This document shows, one piece after another, positions 8,028 through 16,679 of a DNA stretch of 64,000 bases. Under the pieces are notes generated by a model, which had not been told where the DNA came from, did no database searches, and saw only the letters and a list, made by a program, of their open reading frames with translations. The DNA lies in contig CAZVLA010000019.1 of assembly GCA_964627805.1 (NCBI GenBank), forward strand, positions 3,539 through 67,538, read 5' to 3'. How positions within the stretch are numbered: the stretch's first letter is position 1; every line of letters starts with the position of its first letter. The DNA comes from CAZAMI01 sp964627805 (GTDB lineage: Archaea > Thermoproteota > Thermoprotei_A > Sulfolobales > NBVN01). A program made the position numbers and the translations under genes.

Positions 8028-9257
8028 TTACTGAGTAGGTCCCTTACTTAGTACCTCCTTAACCGTGTCTACGGCCTCATTAATTACTTCCTTAGTGGGT
8101 TTACCTCTATACTTAATTACCTTAATAACATCCATACCAGCCTCACTTAACTCCCTACTTAATTCCTTATCAGCTACGGAGCCCCAGCCGTAGGACGTAA
8201 CCAACACTACGGGCTTCTTAATACCTCTGAACTTCCTAGTTAGTACCTTAACTACGTTAGCTACTGGTGGGAAGGTGCCTGCGTCGTAGGTTGCGGCACC
8301 AATTACTAGTAAGTCAGCATCTATTGCCTCACCGAGGATATCTGATAGTGGGTCTTGCTGAGTACTTACGTACTTAAACACCTTAACTAATGCGTTAGTC
8401 CCTCTTAAGTAGTCAGTAATACCCTCAATAACACCCTCGACCCCACCGTACATTGAGCCGTAGATAATGACTACCTTAGTAACACCCTCAGCACCCTTAC
8501 CTAATGACCAATCAACGTAGCTATTAATGATTATGCTTGGGTCCCTAACCCATATTAACCCATGAAGTGGGGCTACTACCTTAGGCTCAATACCTAGTGA
8601 CTTAAGCTTACTCACAGCCTTAGGTACGTGTTGCTTGTAAGTAGCTACTATATTAGCGAAGTACTTCCTAGCATACGGTAAGTAATTACTAACTACCTCA
8701 TCACTAACGTCGGTTAAGGTAGGTGGTATTGAGTAACCACCGAATGCATCACCACTAAATAGGACCCCACCCTCGACGTAGTAAGTCATTGCTGTGTCGG
8801 GCCAGTGGAGCCATGGTGTGTATATGAACTTAAGGGTCTTACCACCTAACCTAATGACCTCACCATCCTTAAGGACCCTAAACCTAACACCCTCAATACC
8901 TAGTAATGTACTTAGTAAGCCCCTAGCCATCGCAGTACCTAGAAATTCAGGAGCTCCCTCAGTAACCTCGAGTAGCTTAGGGTATGAGCCGCTATGATCG
9001 GGTTCCGTGTGGTGCGTGATTACGTACTTAATATCTCTTAAGTCAGTAACTTCCCTTAAGGCCTCAATGAATAAGTCAGAGTAATCACCTCTCCAACCAT
9101 CAAGCAGTAAAGCACCCTCCTCAGTAGTTATTAGGTATGAATTGTAAGTAACCCCCTCAGGTATGTACCAAAGACCTTCGAAGTACTTAATGCGGTCGTC
9201 GTTAAGCCTCAATACGTAAACATCACCTAATAACTTACGAACAACGTAATTAACCAA
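8028..9257 (-). CDS. Flavodiiron protein (FprA-type O2/NO reductase)
   Basis: A 409-residue A-type flavoprotein: metallo-beta-lactamase-like domain (about 1-255) with the diiron ligands in HHTEPDHSGS, HWPDT, FSGDAFGG and PLHGLIW, then a flavodoxin domain (about 260-405) with the FMN loop YGSMYGG and the later loops ATYDAGTFPP and TSYGWGS. In anaerobes such proteins reduce O2 to water or NO to N2O in the cytoplasm. It stands alone, before the radical SAM gene and near the hydrogenase operon. The electron donor is not encoded next to it; the ferredoxin at 11112 is a possibility only. TTG start at 9257 follows GGGGTC. Confidence 0.93.
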   Translation of the reverse strand: MVNYVVRKLLGDVYVLRLNDDRIKYFEGLWYIPEGVTYNSYLITTEEGALLLDGWRGDYSDLFIEALREVTDLRDIKYVITHHTEPDHSGSYPKLLEVTEGAPEFLGTAMARGLLSTLLGIEGVRFRVLKDGEVIRLGGKTLKFIYTPWLHWPDTAMTYYVEGGVLFSGDAFGGYSIPPTLTDVSDEVVSNYLPYARKYFANIVATYKQHVPKAVSKLKSLGIEPKVVAPLHGLIWVRDPSIIINSYVDWSLGKGAEGVTKVVIIYGSMYGGVEGVIEGITDYLRGTNALVKVFKYVSTQQDPLSDILGEAIDADLLVIGAATYDAGTFPPVANVVKVLTRKFRGIKKPVVLVTSYGWGSVADKELSRELSEAGMDVIKVIKYRGKPTKEVINEAVDTVKEVLSKGPTQ

Positions 9258-9447
9258 TCAAGACCCCGTAAAGAATTAATTACTGAGTAATTATATTAAC
9301 GTAGTACCCTACACAGATATTAAAAAGTTAGTAAGACTAACTTCAGCACTAAGTGGGTAAGAAAAACTGGTTTCTAGAACTCCCTACATAGTTATTGATC
9401 GGCTACCCGTATCCCCTCCTAACTAAGGTATTTGCTAGGGGTGGGGC

Positions 9448-11061
9448 ACGCCTAAGATCATCTTAACTAGTGATAGAGCTACATTCACGGACTTCAGTGG
9501 CTCAGATACGTTGGGTTTCGGGCTCTGCCTCCCTTACAGGTTAGTACCTTCATTCGTTCAGTATAGGCTCCTATCACCGCCCGTACCCCTAGTTAATGGT
9601 AGGGCAGCACTAGCTCCTTACCCACTATGTAAGGTTGAGGCAGCACTACTAGCTACTGGTTTTAAGCGTGATGAGGTAGTTATAGTACCTCCAGACCACC
9701 TACGTGAGTTCGTTAGTAACGATACTGAGGTTATCGGTATTCACGTCCTAGACCCTATGGGATTAGCTCCGGTCTCGTGGACTTTGAGGGTATTAAGTGG
9801 TGGTGGGGATACGTGTACACATTATGAGTTTGAGAGGTTAATGAGGGTTGTTAGGGAGTTAAAGAGGAGGTTTAAGTTTAGGGTAGTTGTTGGTGGTCCC
9901 GGTATTTGGCAGTTAAGGGGTTTAGAGGAGAGGTACGGTATTGACGTACTATTCGATGGTGAAGCTGAATTAACGTTCCCTAAGTTAGTTAGGGACTTAC
10001 TCAATGGTCGTGAAGTACCTAAGTACGTAGTTGGTGAGTCCGTACCACCTAACCTAATACCACCTATAGTCACACCGTCAAGGAATGGCGTCGTTCAGAT
10101 TACTAGGGGGTGCCCTAGGAGGTGTAGGTTCTGTAGCCCAACAATGCTTAATTTTAGGTCAGTACCCCTTGAGACGATACTTAGGGAGGTTAAGCTTAAT
10201 CTAGAATCAGGGGTTAGGGCTGTAGGTCTAGCTACTGAGGATGTCTTACTCTACGGAGCTAGGGGTGTTGAGCCTAACGTAGGTGCTATTAAGGAGCTCT
10301 ACAGTAGGGTAATTAACTTAGTTAGGAGGTACGGCCTTAAGGATCCAGTAGGCTTTAGTCACGTAACACTATCTACTGCTTTAGTAGCTAAGGAAGCTGT
10401 TAAGTACATAAGTGAGGTTAATTCCCTAAGTAGTGACAGGCCACTATTCCCTCAAGTAGGTCTTGAGAGTGGTAGTCCTAGATTAGTAGCTAAGTACTTC
10501 AGTGGTAAGCCTTACCCGTGGAAACCTAGTGAGTGGTGGGATGTCGTCTTAGGTGGTACTAAGTTAATTAACGACAATTACTGGTACCCATGCTACACCT
10601 ACATCGTCGGGTTCCCAGACGCAACACCTGATGACTACGTAATGACTACTGAACTACTCGATAGGTTGAGGGAGGAGGGGTTTAAGGGTTGGGCATTCCC
10701 ACTACTCCTAATACCGATAGGGGGTACGGCTATTGAGAGGAGTGGTTATAGGGAGTTCAAGACTCTTAAGGAACTACCTCAGGAAGCTATCGACACTATA
10801 GTTGCTGGTTGGAGGTTAAGTATTGAGTTCTCCTACGAGATATACCCGAAGGTACTCTCAAGCATTAAGAACCCAATAATACGTAAGGTAATTAATGCAT
10901 TAGCTAGGAAAGCAATAGACGCTATGAAGGAGTGGCTAGAGGGTATTAGGAGGGATCCAAGCATTGTTGAGAGGATATTCTCTAGAGTTAACGTGAGGTC
11001 GCCGGTAGGCTTAGCTAAGACCGTAATAGCTACGGGAGTGGCTAAGCTAGCTCATGCATAG
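9448..11061 (+). CDS. Radical SAM protein with B12-binding-like N-terminal domain
   Basis: A radical SAM enzyme of about 537 residues. The cluster motif is CPRRCRFC, preceded by an N-terminal domain with VVVGGPGIW and an acidic FDGEAELTFP turn typical of B12-binding radical SAM proteins. The first ordinary start is TTG 9511, but the frame codes plausibly for 21 more residues back to an ACG at 9448 (TPKIILTSDRATFTDFSG), preceded by GGGGTG at ribosome-binding distance; an in-frame TAG is at 9436. The family as I recall begins with a similar ILTAD stretch, so the true start is probably this ACG, or an ATG changed by mutation or error. The product of the reaction is unknown. It is convergent with the hydrogenase operon. 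Confidence 0.8.
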   Translation, partial: TPKIILTSDRATFTDFSGSDTLGFGLCLPYRLVPSFVQYRLLSPPVPLVNGRAALAPYPLCKVEAALLATGFKRDEVVIVPPDHLREFVSNDTEVIGIHVLDPMGLAPVSWTLRVLSGGGDTCTHYEFERLMRVVRELKRRFKFRVVVGGPGIWQLRGLEERYGIDVLFDGEAELTFPKLVRDLLNGREVPKYVVGESVPPNLIPPIVTPSRNGVVQITRGCPRRCRFCSPTMLNFRSVPLETILREVKLNLESGVRAVGLATEDVLLYGARGVEPNVGAIKELYSRVINLVRRYGLKDPVGFSHVTLSTALVAKEAVKYISEVNSLSSDRPLFPQVGLESGSPRLVAKYFSGKPYPWKPSEWWDVVLGGTKLINDNYWYPCYTYIVGFPDATPDDYVMTTELLDRLREEGFKGWAFPLLLIPIGGTAIERSGYREFKTLKELPQEAIDTIVAGWRLSIEFSYEIYPKVLSSIKNPIIRKVINALARKAIDAMKEWLEGIRRDPSIVERIFSRVNVRSPVGLAKTVIATGVAKLAHA

Positions 11062-11111
11062 TAACAGTTAAAACTAAGGCAATGGTTTTAGTAATCGCTA
11101 CTATTAACTCC

Positions 11112-11363
11112 TTAGATAATCTTATCAAATAACCTTACGAACTTAGGATTATATATTACGACCTTAGATAGGTAGACGTCATCGAACTCGATGGCTTGTG
11201 AAGGGCATAACATAGCGCATTGAAGACACTCTAAGCAATCCTCAGGCCTCGAGATTACCGGTTCGCCGTTAACCTCTTCATAGACCTTCCTAGGCGCGTT
11301 ACATACGTTGACACAGTTTAAGCACTTCTTACATCTATCCTTAACTATCCTTATCCTAACCAT
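11112..11363 (-). CDS. 2x[4Fe-4S] ferredoxin of the hydrogenase operon
   Basis: An 83-residue ferredoxin with CKKCLNCVNVC and, about 30 residues later, CLECLQCAMLCP: two CxxCxxCxxxC-type cluster sites. It overlaps the hydrogenase large subunit gene by 8 bp (start inside the last codons), so it is the fourth gene of the operon. The likely role is electron transfer to or from the small subunit, between H2 and a cytoplasmic partner. Confidence 0.9.
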   Translation of the reverse strand: MVRIRIVKDRCKKCLNCVNVCNAPRKVYEEVNGEPVISRPEDCLECLQCAMLCPSQAIEFDDVYLSKVVIYNPKFVRLFDKII

Positions 11364-12561
11364 TAACTACCACCCTAATTGATGAGGTAGCGCATGAGAG
11401 GCACGGGTTGTATGACCTAACAATAACCTCAGTCACTTCCTTGATTACCTTAGGGTCCCTATACCCTCCCTCCACCAATGCCTTAGTAACGTCGGACTCA
11501 ATTGCTCTTGAGTTAATAGCTGTCGGTGTTAGGACCCTAACTCTCAACGAATCATTGACTACCCTATATACATGCACTAACGTACCCCTAGGAGCCTCAA
11601 CAGGTAGTGAGTTGGGTACGTTAGTAACGTCCTCAAATACTGAAGGCTCCGAGAGCTTAGTGATTAAGCCGTGGATCTCCCTCAGCCTAGCTAGGTGGTA
11701 GAGGAGGGGGCTCCAGCAATTCCTCTGGAGTTCACGAGTACTTAAGTAGTTATTAATTAATCCCCTAGCTAAGGGACCTACCCTAATGACTCCTCCTAAG
11801 TACTTAGGTGGTAGTATGTAGCTATAACTAAGTGATTCCCTACTTAGAGCTAACTCAGTAACGTCTACATTACTTAATGAGTCACCACTAAATACCTTAG
11901 GTACGCCAGTAGTTAAGTAGTTATTACTTAAGGCTAAGTACTTATAGTCACTGCGTCCAGGGTATCGACATGAGTTAGTGATGGCCTTAGTAACTACCCT
12001 AGTTAAGTCGTCCTGCAAGTCATTAACTAACTTAATGACTTCCCTTAAGTCATCACCTACGGTAGTTAATACGTCGTTAATTTTAGGTAGCTTCGTTACC
12101 CAACCAATGAATGGGTGAACGGGATCCCCGAATCCCTTCCTAATCACACTCATTAACTTGGTGAATACCTTCATGCCCTTAATAGATAACTTACCGACTA
12201 AATCACTATCAGCACCTAACCTAATGAGGTCCTCCGAGCTCATCACCATTAAGTGAAGTAGGTTATCGAGTAGGTGCTGTATGCTATTAGCTAATTCAAG
12301 CGTCGGTAACTCACTTACCTCAGTACCTAGTAGGTTACTTAGTGCTTTAAGGGAGGCTACGAAGTGGCTGATGAAGCATATACCGCATATCCTAGACGCT
12401 ATGTGGGGTAGTCTGTAAGGTGGTTGAGTCTCCATTACTTTCTCAATACCTCTGTAGTCAATACCTACGAACCTAACCTTAACTTCATCACCGTTAAGCA
12501 GTACGTATACCCTACCCTCCCCCTCAATACGTGTTAAATCAATAACTACTTCATCACTCAT
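11356..12561 (-). CDS. NiFe hydrogenase large subunit (MvhA/group 3-like)
   Basis: A 401-residue catalytic subunit. The first Ni-binding pair is RICGICFISHFVAS; the second is near the C terminus, NPCLSCATSS, only 9-10 residues from the end. Four Cys ligands for the NiFe centre are therefore present. Two usual features differ: the Asp before PCxxC is Asn, and the His expected three residues after the last Cys (the maturation protease site in DPCxxCxxH) is Ser. The order small-large-ferredoxin resembles the F420-non-reducing (Mvh-like) hydrogenases of group 3 without MvhD. It is coupled to its neighbours by overlaps at both ends. No maturation gene is seen in the window. Confidence 0.88.
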   Translation of the reverse strand: MSDEVVIDLTRIEGEGRVYVLLNGDEVKVRFVGIDYRGIEKVMETQPPYRLPHIASRICGICFISHFVASLKALSNLLGTEVSELPTLELANSIQHLLDNLLHLMVMSSEDLIRLGADSDLVGKLSIKGMKVFTKLMSVIRKGFGDPVHPFIGWVTKLPKINDVLTTVGDDLREVIKLVNDLQDDLTRVVTKAITNSCRYPGRSDYKYLALSNNYLTTGVPKVFSGDSLSNVDVTELALSRESLSYSYILPPKYLGGVIRVGPLARGLINNYLSTRELQRNCWSPLLYHLARLREIHGLITKLSEPSVFEDVTNVPNSLPVEAPRGTLVHVYRVVNDSLRVRVLTPTAINSRAIESDVTKALVEGGYRDPKVIKEVTEVIVRSYNPCLSCATSSIRVVVNG

Positions 12562-13439
12562 TACTTACCACCCAATAAATTAAGTAGTCTTGAGTTAGGC
12601 TTGGAGCGCATGAGCACCGATGATGCCGTGAACGTATGCGTTAGTACTGGATCGATTAAATTCTCTAAATACCTCCTAACCGTACTGAAGTCCTTACCAC
12701 TTAAAGTAGCTATTACCCTACTTAACCTATCAATGGGTCTCTCACCCCTAATTATTATTAGATCAAGTACTGGGCCAGCACAGCCGGAGCAGGGTATGCC
12801 TCTCGAGGTGCACCTAGCACCGCAACCACCTATGGTTATAGGACCTAAACAAAGAACTCCCTGTGAGAGCAGGCATGTACCCTCATCGATGCTTCCCGGG
12901 TCGTAATCGAGTCTTAGCTTAAGCTCCTTCATGGGCTTCATGACCCTACTACACTGTGAGCACACGGTTAGGAATGCGTGATTACGTGTGGGCACCCCTT
13001 CATTACCGGGCTTAATGAAGTACTTAATAACCTCCTTAAGCAGTTCTTCAGGTACTGGGCACCTAGGTACTGCAGCATCAACCTCTACAACCTCAATTAC
13101 TGGCTTGTTAGTTACTTGCTTAGGTACTAACTCACTAACCTCACGTGCGTTAAGTACCCTACCTAATCCTTGAATACCTCCGTAGCAGGCGCAAGTACCT
13201 ACAGCTACTACGTACTTAGCACTGTCCCTAACCCTCCTAACTAACCTTAAGTGCTCCTCATTACCTACACTACCTTCTATTAGAGCTAAGTCAACGTAAT
13301 CACCGCTCCACTTCTTACTTATGAAGGGACATGCAATTACCTCAGCACCTAATTCCTCCCTAACCCACGGTATGAGGTTAAGGAAGGTTACTTGGCATCC
13401 ATTACATGATGAGAGCGATATGAAAGCTACCTTAGCCAC
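12561..13439 (-). CDS. NiFe hydrogenase small subunit (MvhG-like)
   Basis: An electron-transfer subunit of about 292 residues. The proximal cluster motif SSCNGCQ lies about 10 residues from the start, followed by GTCACYGG and VPRCPVPEE. A Cys-rich region (VCSQCSR, DEGTCLLSQGVLCLGP, GCGARCTSRGIPCSGC) can bind further clusters. This matches the small subunit of group 3 hydrogenases. The frame is open to 13499, but GTG 13439 has GGGGTGATG right before it and gives the usual MAKVAFISLSSCNGC start. It overlaps the upstream V4R-like gene and the downstream large subunit gene. Confidence 0.9.
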   Translation of the reverse strand: MAKVAFISLSSCNGCQVTFLNLIPWVREELGAEVIACPFISKKWSGDYVDLALIEGSVGNEEHLRLVRRVRDSAKYVVAVGTCACYGGIQGLGRVLNAREVSELVPKQVTNKPVIEVVEVDAAVPRCPVPEELLKEVIKYFIKPGNEGVPTRNHAFLTVCSQCSRVMKPMKELKLRLDYDPGSIDEGTCLLSQGVLCLGPITIGGCGARCTSRGIPCSGCAGPVLDLIIIRGERPIDRLSRVIATLSGKDFSTVRRYLENLIDPVLTHTFTASSVLMRSKPNSRLLNLLGGK

Positions 13440-14367
13440 GAGCATCACCCCAATCAATGAATAACTTACACATACCCCCCTCACGTACCCTCCTAACAAC
13501 TACTTCCTTACCAGTAACGCCTGTTAGGAATCCCTCAATGAACTTAATCATTGAGGTACATAACTCATCAATACCTAACTCACTTAGTGGGCAGTCACGA
13601 ATGCATACGTAGTTGATACCGCATTGACTTATGAATCCTAGCTCCTCATTAAGTACTTCTAAAGCACATTCAGTACTGCCGCACCTACTGTATAGTGAGG
13701 ATCTAAGTAGTCCGTATCTCCTACTTGAGAAGTTCAAAGTAATGAATGCTTGCTTACCTACGCACCTACGTATTAAATCACTTATTAACTTAATCACGCC
13801 TTTAAGATCATCCTCAACGAGCTTAGCGTACTCAACCCCTTCCCTAACCACGTACTCATAGATCTTGAACCTACCCTCCCTAACCCCTAAAGGTACGGAC
13901 CTCCCCCTAACTTCATAGAGGCACGCATTAGGCCCTAACTGCCTGTAATTAGCTACTACGTTCTTATTAAGTACCCTACTTAAGTAACCCTCAATAACGC
14001 CCCTAGTGACGTTGCATAGTAAACCACCGACGTCAAATCCCTCAAAGTAGCATACCTGCCTAATAGGGCATTCCCTAATGAGTAAGTAAGTAACCTCACT
14101 GCTACTTGAGTAAACCTCCACACCCCATGAGGTACTACGTGAGAAGTCGATTAGTGCCTTCTTAAGTGAGTTGCTTATCGCTATGTTTAATTCCCTACCA
14201 TACCTCCTAGAAGCCATGAGTATTAACGTACCGGCACTACTACCTAATATCTTAGGTAGCAACGACGTTATGCTTGATAACGCCTTCGACAACTGAATTA
14301 ACCTGTAGGTATTACTTAGCGGTAAGTCAACGATGCTCTGCCTAAGCATTCTCATATACGTACTCAT
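13432..14367 (-). CDS. Tandem V4R-like domain protein, first gene of hydrogenase operon
   Basis: About 311 residues. Two segments share one pattern: IRECPIRQVCYFEG...LLCNVTRGVIEGYL...NACLYEV (about 100-160) and IRDCPLSELGIDELCTSMIKFIEGFL...MCKLFIDWGD (near the C terminus). The spacing of Cys, Gly and the helix ending GFL/GYL resembles the V4R (4-vinyl reductase) domain, which binds small hydrophobic ligands or metals. The ATG at 14367 is chosen because a TATA-like GGTTTATTA lies about 25 bases before it, so the transcript may be leaderless. It overlaps the small subunit gene. A sensory, chaperone or maturation role for the hydrogenase is inference. Confidence 0.6.
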   Translation of the reverse strand: MSTYMRMLRQSIVDLPLSNTYRLIQLSKALSSITSLLPKILGSSAGTLILMASRRYGRELNIAISNSLKKALIDFSRSTSWGVEVYSSSSEVTYLLIRECPIRQVCYFEGFDVGGLLCNVTRGVIEGYLSRVLNKNVVANYRQLGPNACLYEVRGRSVPLGVREGRFKIYEYVVREGVEYAKLVEDDLKGVIKLISDLIRRCVGKQAFITLNFSSRRYGLLRSSLYSRCGSTECALEVLNEELGFISQCGINYVCIRDCPLSELGIDELCTSMIKFIEGFLTGVTGKEVVVRRVREGGMCKLFIDWGDARG

Positions 14368-14469
14368 CACTGACACTGCCACGTATTAAGTAATAAACCA
14401 AAATAAGTGTTTCTCCGAACGAATGCCACAACAATAACTAGCATTTATGGTTGGTTTAAAACTGAAAGC

Positions 14470-14488
14470 AGGTTAGTAATCCTAACCT
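14470..14488. promoter_or_regulatory. Inverted repeat immediately upstream of sufC promoter
   Basis: AGGTTAG-TAATC-CTAACCT is a perfect 7 bp inverted repeat with 5 base spacer. It ends exactly where a TATA-like TATTATTTAA begins (14488-14497), i.e. over the BRE position of the sufCB promoter; transcription would start near 14518. A site with 13 of 15 core bases in common lies at 34040-34062. It is probably a regulator binding site. Confidence 0.45.
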
Positions 14489-14555
14489 ATTATTTAAGGT
14501 TTACACCATTAGTTACTGTTTTAACTTCTTAATAACCCTATTTTTGGGGTTTAGG

Positions 14556-15287
14556 GTGCTTGAGGTTAGGGGTTTGAGGGTTGTTGTGGGTGGTGTTGAG
14601 GTAGTTAAGGGTGTTGATTTGGGGGTTGGTCGTGGGGAGGTCCACGTAATTATGGGTCCTAACGCAGCTGGTAAGTCATCATTATTAGCGGCTATTGCTG
14701 GTCTTAGGAAGTACAGGGTTGTTTCTGGTAAGGTACTTTTTGAGGGTAGGGACGTAACTCACTTACCACTAGATGAGAGGGCTAGGTTAGGTATTGCGTT
14801 AGCTCACCAAATACCGCCAGTGATTAAGGGTGTTAGGGTCCGTGACTTAGTAACTGCCTTAATTAGGAAGTACGGTGTAGGTAATTCAGGTTCGTTAGCT
14901 AGCTTACTCAGGGTTGGTGAGTTAATGGATAGGTACTTATTCCTAGGCTTCAGTGGTGGTGAGAGGAAGAGGCTTGAGCTTTACTTAGCATCGCTTCAGA
15001 GACCTAAGTTAGCTATGCTTGATGAGCCAGATAGCGGTGTTGATGTTGATTCATTAAGTAGTATAGCTGAGGCTATAGCTGAGTTAGTACGCTCAGGCTC
15101 CTCAGTACTACTAGTAACTCATACGGGTTACGTACTTGAGAAGCTGAGTAAGTTATGCGGTATAGACTACGCACACGTAATGGTTAGGGGTAGGATTGTT
15201 TATAGTGGATTAGCTGATGAGGTAGTGCCTCTAATCATGAAGCACGGGTACTCAGGTGCTTTAAGGAGGTTGGGGGTGGGTAGTTAA
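14556..15287 (+). CDS. sufC: Fe-S cluster assembly ATPase SufC
   Basis: A cytoplasmic ABC-type ATPase of about 243 residues without membrane partner. Walker A is MGPNAAGKSSLLAA, signature FSGGERKRLEL, Walker B LAMLDEPDSGVDVDSL and the switch His VTHTGYVLE. The start MLEVRGLRVVVGG and the DSGVD box match SufC. GTG 14556 is used; TTG 14544 is an alternative. The stop TAA overlaps the ATG of sufB. SufC hydrolyses ATP to drive Fe-S scaffold changes in the SufBC complex. Confidence 0.93.
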   Translation: MLEVRGLRVVVGGVEVVKGVDLGVGRGEVHVIMGPNAAGKSSLLAAIAGLRKYRVVSGKVLFEGRDVTHLPLDERARLGIALAHQIPPVIKGVRVRDLVTALIRKYGVGNSGSLASLLRVGELMDRYLFLGFSGGERKRLELYLASLQRPKLAMLDEPDSGVDVDSLSSIAEAIAELVRSGSSVLLVTHTGYVLEKLSKLCGIDYAHVMVRGRIVYSGLADEVVPLIMKHGYSGALRRLGVGS

Positions 15288-16531
15288 TGGGTTTTGAGGA
15301 GTTACGTAGGAGGGCTGAGGAGGCGTTAAGTAGGGAGTCACCTTATGGACCGCCAATCGACTTAAGTAAGTACGACTTAGGTAATAAGTTAGTTACTGAA
15401 GCAACGCCCTCACTAACTATTGATGAGGTAGTTAAGTTAGGTAGTGACGCAGCTAGTAGGTTAGGGCTTAGTAAGGACTCACTAACTGAGGCTAGTTACG
15501 TCCAGTTAAATGAGGCGTTACTGTATAGGGCAGTTGTTGAGGGTTTGAGGAGGCGTGGAGTAGTTGTTATGAGTGTTGGTGAGGCCCTCAAGAGGTTTAA
15601 GTGGGTTAGGAAGTACTACTGGGGCTTAATGGACGTAGGTACTGATAAGTACACGGCCGCGGTTGAGTTGTACGGTGGTGGTAGGGGTTACTTCATATAC
15701 GTACCGCCGGGGCTTAAGGTTAAGTCACCCATATACACATGCTTACTAATAACGTCGGATAGGACCGCTCAGTTAGTCCATAACATAGTCATAGTTGATG
15801 AGGGTGCTGAGCTAAACCTAATTACTGGGTGCGCAACAGCTAGGAGGGTAGGTGGTGCCCTACACATAGGTGTTTCTGAGTTCTACGTAGGTAGGGGTGC
15901 TAAGTTAACTTTCGCAATGATTCATGCTTGGGGTAAGGGGATACACGTAAGGCCTAGGACAGCCGTTAGGGTCGGTGATGGTGGTGAGTACGTTAGTTAC
16001 TACGTGATATACAGTGACGTAAGGAGTATTCAGCAGTACCCTAAGGTATTCCTAGGTAGGGATGCTAGGTACTACACAGCATCGATTATAGTAGGTAGTG
16101 GTAAGTCAGTATATGACGTAGGTGCTGAAGCAGTACTTAAGGGTGAGGGGTCCTCAGCCGAGGTCATCTCTAGGGTAGTAGGTAGGGATGAGTCGGAGGT
16201 AGTCGCTAGGGCTAGGATAAGGGGTGAGGCTAGAGGTACTAAGGGGCATATTGAGTGCTTAGGACTTCAGTTATCACCTAAGGCTAGGATATCCTCAGTA
16301 CCTGAGCTAGTATCACTTAATGAAGACTCTAGACTAACTCATGAAGCAGCTATAGGGAGGATAGCTGAGGAGGAGATTGAGTACTTAATGAGTAGGGGGT
16401 TTACTGAGGAGGAGGCTAAGGCACTAATACTTAGGGGCTTCATGACCGTCGACGTACCCGGACTCCCAGACGCTACTAGGAGGGTCATAGAGCAGGTAAC
16501 TAAGATGCTGAGTGAGGGTGGGGGCATATAA
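15287..16531 (+). CDS. sufB: Fe-S cluster scaffold SufB/SufD family protein
   Basis: A 414-residue protein of the SufBD beta-helix family: HNIVIVDEGAELNLITGCATA, then SEFYVGRGAKLTFAMIHAWG, and the conserved C-terminal part SSVPELVSLNEDSRLTHEAAIGRI followed by EEEIEYLMSRGFTEEEA. One gene serves the place of both SufB and SufD, as in many archaea, so it probably forms a homodimer with SufC. The start overlaps the sufC stop, showing translational coupling. It supplies Fe-S clusters for proteins such as the nearby hydrogenase, ferredoxin and radical SAM enzyme. Confidence 0.9.
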   Translation: MGFEELRRRAEEALSRESPYGPPIDLSKYDLGNKLVTEATPSLTIDEVVKLGSDAASRLGLSKDSLTEASYVQLNEALLYRAVVEGLRRRGVVVMSVGEALKRFKWVRKYYWGLMDVGTDKYTAAVELYGGGRGYFIYVPPGLKVKSPIYTCLLITSDRTAQLVHNIVIVDEGAELNLITGCATARRVGGALHIGVSEFYVGRGAKLTFAMIHAWGKGIHVRPRTAVRVGDGGEYVSYYVIYSDVRSIQQYPKVFLGRDARYYTASIIVGSGKSVYDVGAEAVLKGEGSSAEVISRVVGRDESEVVARARIRGEARGTKGHIECLGLQLSPKARISSVPELVSLNEDSRLTHEAAIGRIAEEEIEYLMSRGFTEEEAKALILRGFMTVDVPGLPDATRRVIEQVTKMLSEGGGI

Positions 16532-16679
16532 GCTCAAGCACTAGCTACGCAAAGTCAAGCACAACTTAATAATACGTAAGCATCGACGATGGAAGTAGAG
16601 CAGTGATTAGGGCTGCTGACGTACCTTAGGTAAGGTTAAAAAGTGTACCGTACCTGTGTAACACCTAGGGTAGACTACT

